Origin: an uncultured Alphaproteobacteria bacterium
GTDB lineage: Bacteria > Pseudomonadota > Alphaproteobacteria > Rhizobiales > Ancalomicrobiaceae
DNA: 23,552 nucleotides
Reading direction: 5' to 3'
NCBI GenBank assembly: GCA_937919435.1
Contig: CALFRR010000053.1
Location: 1 to 23,552, forward strand
Each line of letters starts with the position of its first letter. Position 1 is the first letter of the stretch. The position numbers and the translations under genes were made by a program. The notes under the pieces are model-generated. The model was not told where the DNA came from. It made no database searches and saw only the letters and a list, made by a program, of their open reading frames with translations. Shown one piece after another: positions 1 to 6,562 of this stretch.

Positions 1-90
1 CGACCGGGTGGCGCCGGTAATCGCGTCGGCCCGAGACGAGTTCTCGATGCGGGGCGGCGAATCGAGGCGTGGACGGAATGCGTCGATCGC

Positions 91-119
91 TTGACAGGGC
101 GCCGCGGCTTTTCTACATA
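91..119 (+). promoter_or_regulatory. sigma70-type promoter of the tRNA gene
   Basis: A perfect -35 hexamer TTGACA (91-96) is separated by exactly 17 bases from TACATA (114-119), a good match to a -10 hexamer. The tRNA begins 12 bases after the -10 box, so transcription would start at or just before the mature 5' end. Spacing and position fit a housekeeping promoter. No experimental start is known. Confidence 0.65.
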
Positions 120-130
120 GCCCACCGGTC

Positions 131-207
131 GGCTGGGTAGCTCAGATGGTTAGAGCGGAGGATTCATAACCCTCAGGTCGGCGGTTCGATCCCGCCCCCC
201 GCCACCA
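131..207 (+). tRNA. tRNA with CAU anticodon (elongator Met, possibly Ile2)
   Basis: A complete cloverleaf can be drawn. The acceptor arm is 131-137 with 197-203, the D-arm is GCTC/GAGC, the anticodon loop is TTCATAA with anticodon CAU, the T-arm is GGCGG/CCGCC with loop TTCGATC, and the gene encodes its own CCA (205-207). The acceptor stem has one T·C mismatch at the fourth pair (134 with 200), and the last anticodon-stem pair is A·C. Elongator tRNA-Met is the most likely identity. A tRNA-Ile whose CAU anticodon is modified with lysidine has a similar shape and cannot be excluded by eye. It is not initiator tRNA: the first pair is G-C and the anticodon stem lacks the three G-C pairs typical of initiators. 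The neighbouring flagellar genes are unrelated to it. Confidence 0.93.
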
Positions 208-663
208 AAATCCCTCAAAATCGGTCGCTTCGCGAACTCCCTCGGGCAATTTCGGAGCCGTCTTCGGTTTCGAGGCGGTGTGACGGTGTTCGTTCCTCGC
301 GTGTTCGAGTTCCCCTCGACGCGAACCGCCGTCGTGGCGCCGATGGACCGGACATCGCGCTCTTCGCGCCGCGCAGGGACATCCTCGCCGTCCACTCGTG
401 GGCGCCCGCGCGAAACGCACCGTGCCCTTCTCGCCGGATCTCCGAGACGTCTTCGGCCCGCCTGAGACGGTCGGGGGCGATGTGGTGACCGGATTTCGGT
501 TCGGCCTTCGCCGTGGGCGTCGCCACAGGCTCCGGGGCGCGGGTGGCGTGCGGCGGGCAGGCCCCCGGAAACCAGTCGATCGCCGACGCGGAGAGGCGAT
601 CCGCGCTCTTCGTCCGTTCGGCGGCCGATCCGGGTCGGCTCCCGTGGGAGCGATTTCGGCCGA
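208..663. other. 456-base stretch without a convincing gene
   Basis: Several overlapping open frames exist on both strands, as expected in GC-rich DNA. Their translations are Arg/Pro/Ser-rich, show no family signature and overlap each other. A small perfect inverted repeat, GCTCCC-GT-GGGAGC (638-651), lies just past the stop of the leftward gene ending at 664. It may help end that transcript, but there is no T-tract. Nothing else is recognised. Confidence 0.6.
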
Positions 664-1092
664 TCAGCGCTTCGACAGGCGGGCGTCCTGGAGTGCGCGG
701 ATCAGACGCTCGTTGTTCTGTTCCGGTTCCGTCTCTGGGCTGTCGAAGACGATGTGATGGATGTCGACACCGGCTTTCACCGCGTCCAGGAGCAGACTGA
801 AGAACACCGTGACGCCCTGATGACGAAACTCCATGTCGAAGGCGATGCTCGGCGCCATCCCCCATTTCAGATTGACGTCCGCCGCGAATGCATAACGCAG
901 TGTATCTGGCTTGAAAAACAACTCGACAGAAGACGATATCAGGTCTTCTATGTTCGCATGACTCTCGGTTTTGATATATATCACAAGATTGATAATATCT
1001 ATTAACCGTAATTCTGAGCAGAGATCCCGCACGAATTCGGAAATGATTCGTTCTCTCTCGTGGAGATTTCTATCGATCGTCTGTGGCTGCAA
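664..1092 (-). CDS. Low-GC orphan protein downstream of flhB, function unknown
   Basis: This open frame lies just after flhB on the same strand. The product (about 142 residues from TTG at 1092, or 168 from TTG at 1170, which would overlap the flhB end) has no family signature that I recognise. It looks like a folded protein, with an amphipathic helical N-terminal part (HERERIISEFVRDLCSEL), alternating hydrophobic stretches (LRYAFAADVNLKW, then VTVFFSLLLDAVKAG) and an acidic-then-basic tail. I chose TTG 1092 because GGGACGGGG stands 9 bases before it and the start clears flhB; the start remains uncertain. By hand count, 901-1140 is about 40% G+C, far below the surrounding genes, which suggests later acquisition or relaxed constraint. 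There is no signal peptide or clear membrane segment. Position suggests co-transcription with flhB, but a flagellar role is only inference. Confidence 0.6.
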   Translation of the reverse strand: MQPQTIDRNLHERERIISEFVRDLCSELRLIDIINLVIYIKTESHANIEDLISSSVELFFKPDTLRYAFAADVNLKWGMAPSIAFDMEFRHQGVTVFFSLLLDAVKAGVDIHHIVFDSPETEPEQNNERLIRALQDARLSKR

Positions 1093-1132
1093 TTTTGTAT
1101 ACCCCGTCCCGAGAGCTATGTCTGTAGTAAAT

Positions 1133-2194
1133 TTACTTTTTATAATACAAGAAGCAGAACAGTTCCGCAATAGCTTGATAGAAGTCGGGCGGGATCATTC
1201 GATCGACCTCGACCACACCGTACATGGACCGGGTCAGAGGCTTGTTCTCGATCACCGGGATGTCGTTCGCTTCGGCGATCTCGCGTATGCGCAGCGCCAT
1301 CAGATCTTGCCCCTTGGCGAGGACGACCGGCGCACCGCCTTCCTCGCGCACGTAGCGCAATGCGATCGCATAGTGTGTCGGATTGGCCAGAACCAGGGTC
1401 GCGCGCGGCACGGCATCCATCATCCGGCGGCGAGCGCGGTCGCGGGCGAGCGAACGCAGGCGGGATTTGACCATCGGGTCGCCCTCCATCTGCTTGTGTT
1501 CGTCTTTGACCTCCTGTCGCGTCATGCGCAGTTCGCGACGCCAGTTGATCCGCGACCAGGCGAGGTCGCCGACCATCAGGACGACCGTCGAGGTGCAGAT
1601 GATCGCGAGCAGGCGGATGGCCAGCGAGAGGATGAGTTCCGGAAGGGTGGATGGGTCGCTGAACATCGTATTCAGGATCCTTGTCCGATCGGCTTTGATC
1701 AGAAAACCGGCGATCATCGCCACGGCGATGACCTTGATGACGGATTTGACGAATTCGACGAGGCCGGAAGTGCCGAAGATCCGCGACCAACCCGCGCCCG
1801 GCGAAATGCGGGAGAGCTTCGGCTCGATGCGATCGGCGACCAGCCGCGGCGCATTCTGCAGGACCGACCCGGCTATCCCGCCGGCCATGAAGATGACGAT
1901 CGGTGGAAGCAGAAACAGCCAGAGTTCGCGCCCGACGGCAGTGAGCAGAATCGTGGCGTCCCGGCTCGTCTCGAGCGATATTCCTCCGGATATGTCCAGC
2001 AGATTCGCGAGCTTGGATCCGAGTGCTCCGAAATCCTCGGCGGCGAAGAGGGTTCCGTACATCAGGGCCCCGGCCACGGTGGCGAACACGCCGACTTCAC
2101 GAGAAAAGGGTACGCGACCTTTTTCGGTGGAGTCCTGGAGCTTCTTTTCCGTTGCTTCTTCTGTTTTGCTTTCTTTGTCGGCCTCTTCACTCAT
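1133..2194 (-). CDS. flhB: Flagellar export gate protein FlhB
   Basis: FlhB is an inner-membrane part of the flagellar type III export gate and switches substrate class from rod/hook to filament proteins. The 353-residue product starts with a charged segment (SEEADKESKTEEATEKKLQDSTEKGRVPFSRE is spread over residues 2-33), as is usual in the family. Hydrophobic segments follow at about 36-53, 88-111, 148-166 and 186-210. The autocleavage motif NPTH is at residues 271-274, where the family cleaves between Asn and Pro. The cytoplasmic domain ends soon after MIPPDFYQAIAEL, so there is no long tail beyond the core. The start ATG overlaps the stop of a possible 70-codon ORF by four bases. It is the penultimate gene of the leftward motA-fliM-fliN-fliG run. 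Its last codons already run into A+T-rich DNA. Confidence 0.97.
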   Translation of the reverse strand: MSEEADKESKTEEATEKKLQDSTEKGRVPFSREVGVFATVAGALMYGTLFAAEDFGALGSKLANLLDISGGISLETSRDATILLTAVGRELWLFLLPPIVIFMAGGIAGSVLQNAPRLVADRIEPKLSRISPGAGWSRIFGTSGLVEFVKSVIKVIAVAMIAGFLIKADRTRILNTMFSDPSTLPELILSLAIRLLAIICTSTVVLMVGDLAWSRINWRRELRMTRQEVKDEHKQMEGDPMVKSRLRSLARDRARRRMMDAVPRATLVLANPTHYAIALRYVREEGGAPVVLAKGQDLMALRIREIAEANDIPVIENKPLTRSMYGVVEVDRMIPPDFYQAIAELFCFLYYKK

Positions 2195-2403
2195 CGGCGT
2201 CTTTCAGGCCGTCGCCCCTGCCGCGGGCTCGGCCGCTCGTCGTCGGCGAGGTCGGTGGATCGGATCCCTCGCGATGCGGTGGACGCGAGCACCCATGCGC
2301 TCCGCAGGCGGATGCCCGCCGCGGGCGGCCTCGTGCCGAGCAGGTGGGCGGACGTGACGGCGCGAGACCGGATCGGTCGCGGGGCGGCCGGTCTGGGGCT
2401 CAT
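2191..2403 (-). CDS. Possible 70-codon mini-ORF linking fliG to flhB
   Basis: Between fliG and flhB lies an ATG-started open frame whose start overlaps the fliG stop (ATGA) and whose stop overlaps the flhB start (ATGA), so it fills the gap exactly. The product is very rich in Arg, Pro, Ser and Ala, with no hydrophobic segment or recognisable motif, and resembles what GC-rich non-coding DNA gives by chance. The four-base overlaps at both ends are the only argument for it. It could be a real coupling peptide that keeps ribosomes moving from fliG into flhB, or an accident. A weak GAGG stands about 9 bases before the start. Confidence 0.25.
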   Translation of the reverse strand: MSPRPAAPRPIRSRAVTSAHLLGTRPPAAGIRLRSAWVLASTASRGIRSTDLADDERPSPRQGRRPERRR

Positions 2404-3434
2404 CTGAAATAGGCCTCGTCTTCCTGGTCGTTGCCGAGTTCGATCTCCCCGCGGCCGGCCATTTCGAGGGCCAGATCGGCGATCGAACGGCGTGCGTCGA
2501 GCACGTCGCGCTGCGGGGCCGGCTCGCTGTTGCTCAGTTCGGTTTCCACCAGACGGCGCGCGCGCGAGGCCAGCGACGACAGGATCGCATCGCGGAAGCC
2601 CAGTTCGGTTCCCTTGAGGGCGAGAACGATCTTCTCCGTCGGAACCTGGTCGAAGATGGACATGCGGGCGCGCGGCTGAAGCTTGATGATGTCTTCGAAC
2701 GTGAACAGCAGACCACGCAGCACCTCTGCGGACTTCGGTCTGGTGATCGAAAGGTTCTGCAGCACATCGTCCATGTGGTCGCGCTCCATCTTGTTGATGA
2801 TGTCGGCCATGCGCGAGTGGGTGTCTTCCTGCATGTTGCGGCCGAGATTGACCATGAAGTCCTCATGGAGCGTGCGCTCGATGATCCTGAGCGTCTCGTC
2901 GACCATCGGCTTGAACGACAGCATGCGCCGCATCAACTGGTTGCGCAGTTCCTGGGGCAATTGGGCCATGACCTTGGCGGCGCAGGACGGTTTGACCTTG
3001 GAGAGGACCAGCGCGATCGTCTGTGGATGCTCCTTCATCAGATAGGCGGCGAGCACGCTCTCCGAACCGGAGGAGACCCGCTCCCAGATCGAGCGGTTGG
3101 AGTTGCCGAGAACGTCGGACATGATCTCCGCGACCTGATCGGGCGGCAGGACGTCGCCGAGCAGCTTCGCGACCTCGTTGGCGGTACCGTAGAGGCTCGT
3201 CCCCTCGGCGAAGCTCTGGGTGAACTCGTCGATCAGGACGCCGATCTCCTGCGGCGTGACCTGGCCGAGTTCGGCCGCTCGCCGGGTGATGAGCCGCACC
3301 TCGGCGGGATCGAAATACTCGAGCAGGGTCCCGGCCATCGGCCGGCCGAGCGCCAGGAGAATGGCCGCCACCTTGTTCGGGCCGTCGGTCAACCGCTGTT
3401 TCTGATCCGTGCGTACCGGTGCGGGAAGAGGCAT
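2400..3434 (-). CDS. fliG: Flagellar motor switch protein FliG
   Basis: FliG forms the upper part of the C-ring. It binds FliF on one side and meets the stator on the other to generate torque. The product has 344 residues, near the usual 330-345. The N-terminal FliF-binding region (about 15-100) contains KVAAILLALG. The middle domain carries the family hallmark EHPQTIA at 135-141, and the LFTFEDI segment (243-249) corresponds to the MFxF hinge. The C-terminal torque domain includes QVPTEKIVLALKG (263-275) and ends near a GEIEL motif. The ATG at 3434 is preceded by AAGGG at suitable spacing. It lies downstream of fliN with a gap of 116 bases, and its stop touches the next start. Confidence 0.97.
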   Translation of the reverse strand: MPLPAPVRTDQKQRLTDGPNKVAAILLALGRPMAGTLLEYFDPAEVRLITRRAAELGQVTPQEIGVLIDEFTQSFAEGTSLYGTANEVAKLLGDVLPPDQVAEIMSDVLGNSNRSIWERVSSGSESVLAAYLMKEHPQTIALVLSKVKPSCAAKVMAQLPQELRNQLMRRMLSFKPMVDETLRIIERTLHEDFMVNLGRNMQEDTHSRMADIINKMERDHMDDVLQNLSITRPKSAEVLRGLLFTFEDIIKLQPRARMSIFDQVPTEKIVLALKGTELGFRDAILSSLASRARRLVETELSNSEPAPQRDVLDARRSIADLALEMAGRGEIELGNDQEDEAYFR

Positions 3435-3550
3435 GGCGAACCCTTGAAGGCGAGAGATCGAATGGGTCGGTCCGGGTGTTCGACGCCGACCGGACGTTCA
3501 CCGGGCCGGACGAACGGTCGCGGCGGTCCGGTCCTCGATGGTGGACCGGC

Positions 3551-3970
3551 TCAGGCGGCTTCCCCGGCGGCGGCGTTGCCGACGATTTCGGTGAGCGACA
3601 CGCCGAACCGGGAATTGTCCTCTTCGACGACGACCACTTCGCCGCGGGCGACCACGCGGCCGTTGACCACCACGTCGACGGGCTCGCCGACCCGGTGATC
3701 CAACGCCACCACGGCACCTCGCCCGAGCTTCATCAGGGCGGCGACCGGCATGGTGGCCGCGCCGAGGACGACCTGCACGTTGACCGGAATTCGCATGATC
3801 GTATCGAGATGGCGGCCGTCGCCGAGGACTGCGGCGCCGCCGTCGCGGCCCGCCCCCGAGGGTTCCGCGTCGCTCGCGTCCTGTTGGGCGAACAGCACGT
3901 CGACGTGGCTGATGTTGTCCTTGGCGGACTTCGCTTCGGTGGAGGGGGTGTCGGCATTGGTGTCGGACAT
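3551..3970 (-). CDS. fliN: Flagellar motor switch protein FliN
   Basis: FliN is the lower C-ring protein and acts with FliM in direction switching and export. The product has 139 residues. The first 55 or so are a poorly conserved, Gly/Ala/Asp-rich linker. The rest is one SpoA domain: IMRIPVNVQVVLG (58-70), the MKLGRGAVVALD segment, and the C-terminal GEVVVVEEDNSRFGVSLTEI signature. An AAGGA site 9 bases before the ATG at 3970 supports the start. The gene follows the DUF6468-like gene with a gap of about 105 bases and precedes fliG on the same strand. The order fliM-x-fliN-fliG is typical of rhizobia, where a small unrelated gene may sit between fliM and fliN. Confidence 0.95.
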   Translation of the reverse strand: MSDTNADTPSTEAKSAKDNISHVDVLFAQQDASDAEPSGAGRDGGAAVLGDGRHLDTIMRIPVNVQVVLGAATMPVAALMKLGRGAVVALDHRVGEPVDVVVNGRVVARGEVVVVEEDNSRFGVSLTEIVGNAAAGEAA

Positions 3971-4075
3971 GGAGAACCATCCTTCTCGGTCGGAAAGTCC
4001 GGGGGTCTGTGGAAGCCGGGGAACGACGCCGCATGGCGCGCGGTGCGCCGCGGGTCGGTGGGGGAAGCCGAACGG

Positions 4076-4417
4076 TCACATGCGTCCGGCGCTCACGATC
4101 GCCGCCTGCGGCCTCGGCCCGGTTCGTGGATCGGCGTCGCCGTCTCGGCGGGCCGCCAGATCCTGCAGTCGAACGGCCAGTTCGCGGCCTTCTTCGATGC
4201 GCATGCCCAGTTCCAGCAGCATGCGACCGCCCTCGCCGTAGACGCCGTCGATCAGCCGGCCGACCTTGGCGAGAGCCAGAGTGGCATCGGTCAGGGAACG
4301 CTCGAATTCGGCGTGGTGCGCACGGAGCACGCGGATCTCCCGATGCATCCGTGCCACGCGCCAGGTCGCCAGAACCAGGGCGCCGATCAGGGCGATGCTA
4401 ATGAGGTAGAATGTCAT
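4076..4417 (-). CDS. DUF6468-like membrane-anchored coiled-coil protein
   Basis: The 113-residue product starts with a membrane helix (residues 2-17, FYLISIALIGALVLAT). A predicted coiled-coil stretch follows (about 18-90: VARMHREIRVLRAHHAEFE and on to MRIEEGRELAVRLQDLAAR), then a short charged, probably disordered tail. This layout matches the DUF6468 family found beside motor genes in alphaproteobacteria; I assign that by recollection of the pattern, not by a search. An upstream in-frame start at 4477 would sit deep inside fliM. The ATG at 4417, which overlaps the fliM end by only 20 bases and leads straight into the membrane helix, is far more likely. The cytoplasmic coiled coil near FliM and FliN could contact the motor, but this is inference. 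Confidence 0.85.
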   Translation of the reverse strand: MTFYLISIALIGALVLATWRVARMHREIRVLRAHHAEFERSLTDATLALAKVGRLIDGVYGEGGRMLLELGMRIEEGRELAVRLQDLAARRDGDADPRTGPRPQAAIVSAGRM

Positions 4418-5333
4418 TGATGAACTCCCGACTTGGATCGATGGAGTCGGCGACCTTGAGCGTGTAGACGCCGGCATTCTGACCGAGATGGCAGGTGAAC
4501 AACGAGAAGCCGTTGCATTCGAGCGTCACCAGACTGCGCGGCGTCGCCTCGAGTTCGATCACTTGCCCGATCTGGAGGTCGACGATGTCGCCGAGGGTCA
4601 ACTGACGTTCGTCGAGGACCGCACGCAGACTGACGGCGGCGCGGCTGACCTCGCTGTGCATCTGCTTCGACCACTTCGGATCGCGCACTTCGCCGTCGCT
4701 CGCCGACACGTGGGCCAGCTGCTGGCGCATCGGCATCAGTGTCGACTGCGGGATGATCACGAACATCTCACCGCCGCGACCGAGGGACTGCAGGAGGATG
4801 CGTGCGACGACGGCCATGTTGTTGCGCCGGCCGATCACCGCGAAGTCCATGCGCGTCTCCACCCGCTCCAGCTTGAGCCGGGTCTCGGAGATCGGCGCGA
4901 AGGCGTGGCGCAGCGCCTTGGCCGCCTCGTCGAACACCATCTGGCAGATGCGCAACTCGACGTTCGAGAGCGGCCGCTCCTCGAAATAGGGCGGTTCCGC
5001 GCCGTCCGAGCCGAACAGGATTTCGACCATCGAGAACACGAAGTCGTGGTCGAAGCCGATCAGAATGCGCGAGTCCCATTCGGGCGCGTGGTACATGCCG
5101 GCGACGGCGTTGCTGTTGTAGCCCTCCAGGACGTCGCCGATGCGCCCGCTCTCGATGATCGACACCGAACAGTAGGCGGACGACGACGACATGTGGCGCA
5201 TCCCGTCGGCGATGTAGGTGGCCATCCGATCGAAGATGACGTGCAGCATCGGAAGGCGTTCGGCAGAGATGCCGGACGCATCGAGCAGCTTGTCGGAGAT
5301 GTTGGCGGCGTTGGTCTCTGCCTTCTGATTCAT
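4398..5333 (-). CDS. fliM: Flagellar motor switch protein FliM
   Basis: FliM is the middle C-ring protein that receives CheY-P and passes the switch signal to FliG. The 311-residue product shows the middle domain (about 25-215, with GYNSNAVAGMYHAPEW and ILIGFDHDFVFSMVEILFG) and a C-terminal SpoA domain (about 225-300, LRAVLDERQLTLGDIVDLQ). The LSQxEIDALL-type N-terminal CheY-binding peptide of enteric FliM is not seen; the protein begins MNQKAETNAANISDKLL. There is no good alternative upstream start because motA ends three bases before. AAGGAG inside the end of motA, 11 bases before the ATG, serves as ribosome binding site, so motA and fliM are translated in close sequence. The next gene starts inside the fliM end. 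Confidence 0.95.
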   Translation of the reverse strand: MNQKAETNAANISDKLLDASGISAERLPMLHVIFDRMATYIADGMRHMSSSSAYCSVSIIESGRIGDVLEGYNSNAVAGMYHAPEWDSRILIGFDHDFVFSMVEILFGSDGAEPPYFEERPLSNVELRICQMVFDEAAKALRHAFAPISETRLKLERVETRMDFAVIGRRNNMAVVARILLQSLGRGGEMFVIIPQSTLMPMRQQLAHVSASDGEVRDPKWSKQMHSEVSRAAVSLRAVLDERQLTLGDIVDLQIGQVIELEATPRSLVTLECNGFSLFTCHLGQNAGVYTLKVADSIDPSREFINDILPH

Positions 5334-5336
5334 GGC

Positions 5337-6248
5337 TCACGCCGCTCCTTGCAGCGGGACCGGATCCTTGGTCCCCGATACGGTGTTGGCGGCGACCGAC
5401 CCGGTGATGGTCTCCTGCTCGACGTCGTCGATGCTGGGACGCTCGGTCGCGATGATCGTCTTGCGGCCGTGCTCGATGGCGATCTGCGGCAGGGCGCCGT
5501 TCATGAAGGCGAGCAGCGACTGCTTGACGATGGTGAACAGGCGCATCCGCCGGTTGCGGGTTTCCTTGATCTTCTGAGCGATCGGCGAGACCAGACCGTA
5601 GGAGAGGAAGATGCCGGCGAAGGTGCCGACCAGGGCGGCGCCGATCAGTCCGCCGAGCAACTGGGGCGACTGGTCCAGCGCCCCCATCGCCTTGATCACC
5701 CCGAGCACCGCGGCGATGATGCCGAGCGCCGGCAGCGCATCGCCGACCATCACCAACGCATGATGCGGTTTCAGCTTGTCGTGGCGCATGGTTTCGATTT
5801 CTTCGTCCATCAGCGCCTCGATCTCATGGGTATTGGCATTTCCCATGATGATGAGGCGAAAATAGTCGCAGATGAAATTCGTCAGTTCTTCGTTGCCGGC
5901 GGCCTTCGGATAGCGCTGGAAAAGGGCGCTCGAAGCGGGGTCTTCGATGTGTTTCTCGACGTCGCCGCGCCCTTTGTTGCGGAGTTCTCGCATGAGGGCA
6001 TAGAGCAGACCGAGAAGGTCGAGATAATCGCGACGCTTGGGAACGCTCGCGATCGAGACTTCCACCAGAGCCCTGCCGGTGTCGCGGATGATGCCGAACG
6101 GCGTGGCGACGATGAAGATGCCGACGGCCGACCCGACGATGACGAAGTATTCGGCGGGCTGCCAGATGACGGGGACGTGCCCCCCCATGAAGGCGAAGCT
6201 GCCGACGACCGATATCAACGCGATCGCGATGCCGATGAGGATTGCCAA
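5337..6248 (-). CDS. motA: Flagellar stator protein MotA
   Basis: MotA is the inner-membrane stator subunit that, with MotB, conducts protons and drives FliG. The product (303 residues from TTG 6248) begins with a membrane helix (about 2-20) followed by the family segment VIWQPAEYFVIVGSAVG with a second helix. A large cytoplasmic loop follows (LMDEEIETMRHD, the conserved charged region that touches FliG), then two more helices (ALPALGIIAAVLGVIKAMG and LIGAALVGTFAGIFLSYGL). I chose TTG 6248 because GGAGG stands 8 bases before it and MotA proteins start right at the first helix; the longer frame from TTG 6293 adds 15 unlike residues. It is the first gene of the leftward operon. No motB follows; it must be elsewhere. 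Confidence 0.95.
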   Translation of the reverse strand: MAILIGIAIALISVVGSFAFMGGHVPVIWQPAEYFVIVGSAVGIFIVATPFGIIRDTGRALVEVSIASVPKRRDYLDLLGLLYALMRELRNKGRGDVEKHIEDPASSALFQRYPKAAGNEELTNFICDYFRLIIMGNANTHEIEALMDEEIETMRHDKLKPHHALVMVGDALPALGIIAAVLGVIKAMGALDQSPQLLGGLIGAALVGTFAGIFLSYGLVSPIAQKIKETRNRRMRLFTIVKQSLLAFMNGALPQIAIEHGRKTIIATERPSIDDVEQETITGSVAANTVSGTKDPVPLQGAA

Positions 6249-6256
6249 GGATCGGA

Positions 6257-6261
6257 CCTCC
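6257..6261 (-). promoter_or_regulatory. Shine-Dalgarno site that decides the motA start
   Basis: The minus strand reads GGAGG here, 8 bases before TTG 6248-6246. It is the only strong ribosome binding site near the motA 5' end, so it fixes an unusual TTG start at the point where MotA homology begins. Confidence 0.75.
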
Positions 6262-6340
6262 GGAGAGAGCGCCGCTCCGGGTGGGCGGTGCAACCGACCA
6301 GAGGGCTATCGGGAGATGCTTGCGCGAAGCTGTGCGCACC

Positions 6341-6364
6341 GCGGCTTCGGTTCCCCGGAGCCGC
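6341..6364. repeat. 10-base-pair hairpin in the motA/DUF1217 intergenic region
   Basis: Inverted repeat GCGGCTTCGG-TTCC-CCGGAGCCGC: nine Watson-Crick pairs and one G·T wobble, four-base loop. No run of T follows on either strand, so it is not a standard intrinsic terminator. It lies between two divergent starts. Confidence 0.6.
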
Positions 6365-6562
6365 AAGCCTCGCACCAGCGCCGATGTCCAAGGTGCTCGC
6401 ATGAACGTCGGCAGGGCGCCGATCGCCGCGGACGCCGCATGCGGGATCCGTTTCCGGACGGTTCCCTCGAGGGCTCGCGGCGGACGGCGCCGACCGACCG
6501 CGTTCGAAGGTGGTGATCACTCCGGCGGGTTCGTCCGGGACATCGCCCGGGGAGATCTCGTC

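Larger units (their letters stand above)
6249..6562. promoter_or_regulatory. Divergent control region between motA and the DUF1217 gene
   Basis: These 314 bases separate the leftward motor operon from the rightward rod operon, so promoters for both should lie here. I could not find a confident sigma54 (-24/-12), sigma28 or sigma70 match on either strand. A strong hairpin stands at 6341-6364: arms GCGGCTTCGG and CCGGAGCCGC, 10 pairs with one wobble and loop TTCC. It has no T-tract and may be a regulator or structural element. Open frames through the region are Arg-rich and unlike protein. Confidence 0.5.

Noticed and set aside
150..395. Minus-strand open frame through the tRNA, ending GGGGRDRTADLRVMNPPL
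   Set aside because: This is the well-known false protein produced by translating a CAU tRNA on the wrong strand; the rest is Arg-rich chance sequence.
971..2407. 478-residue plus-strand open frame opposite flhB
   Set aside because: Antisense shadow of flhB, which has the NPTH motif and correct membrane layout.
6242..6562. N-terminal extension of the DUF1217 gene
   Set aside because: Arg/Pro-rich with unlike composition; a good ribosome binding site stands at ATG 6563.
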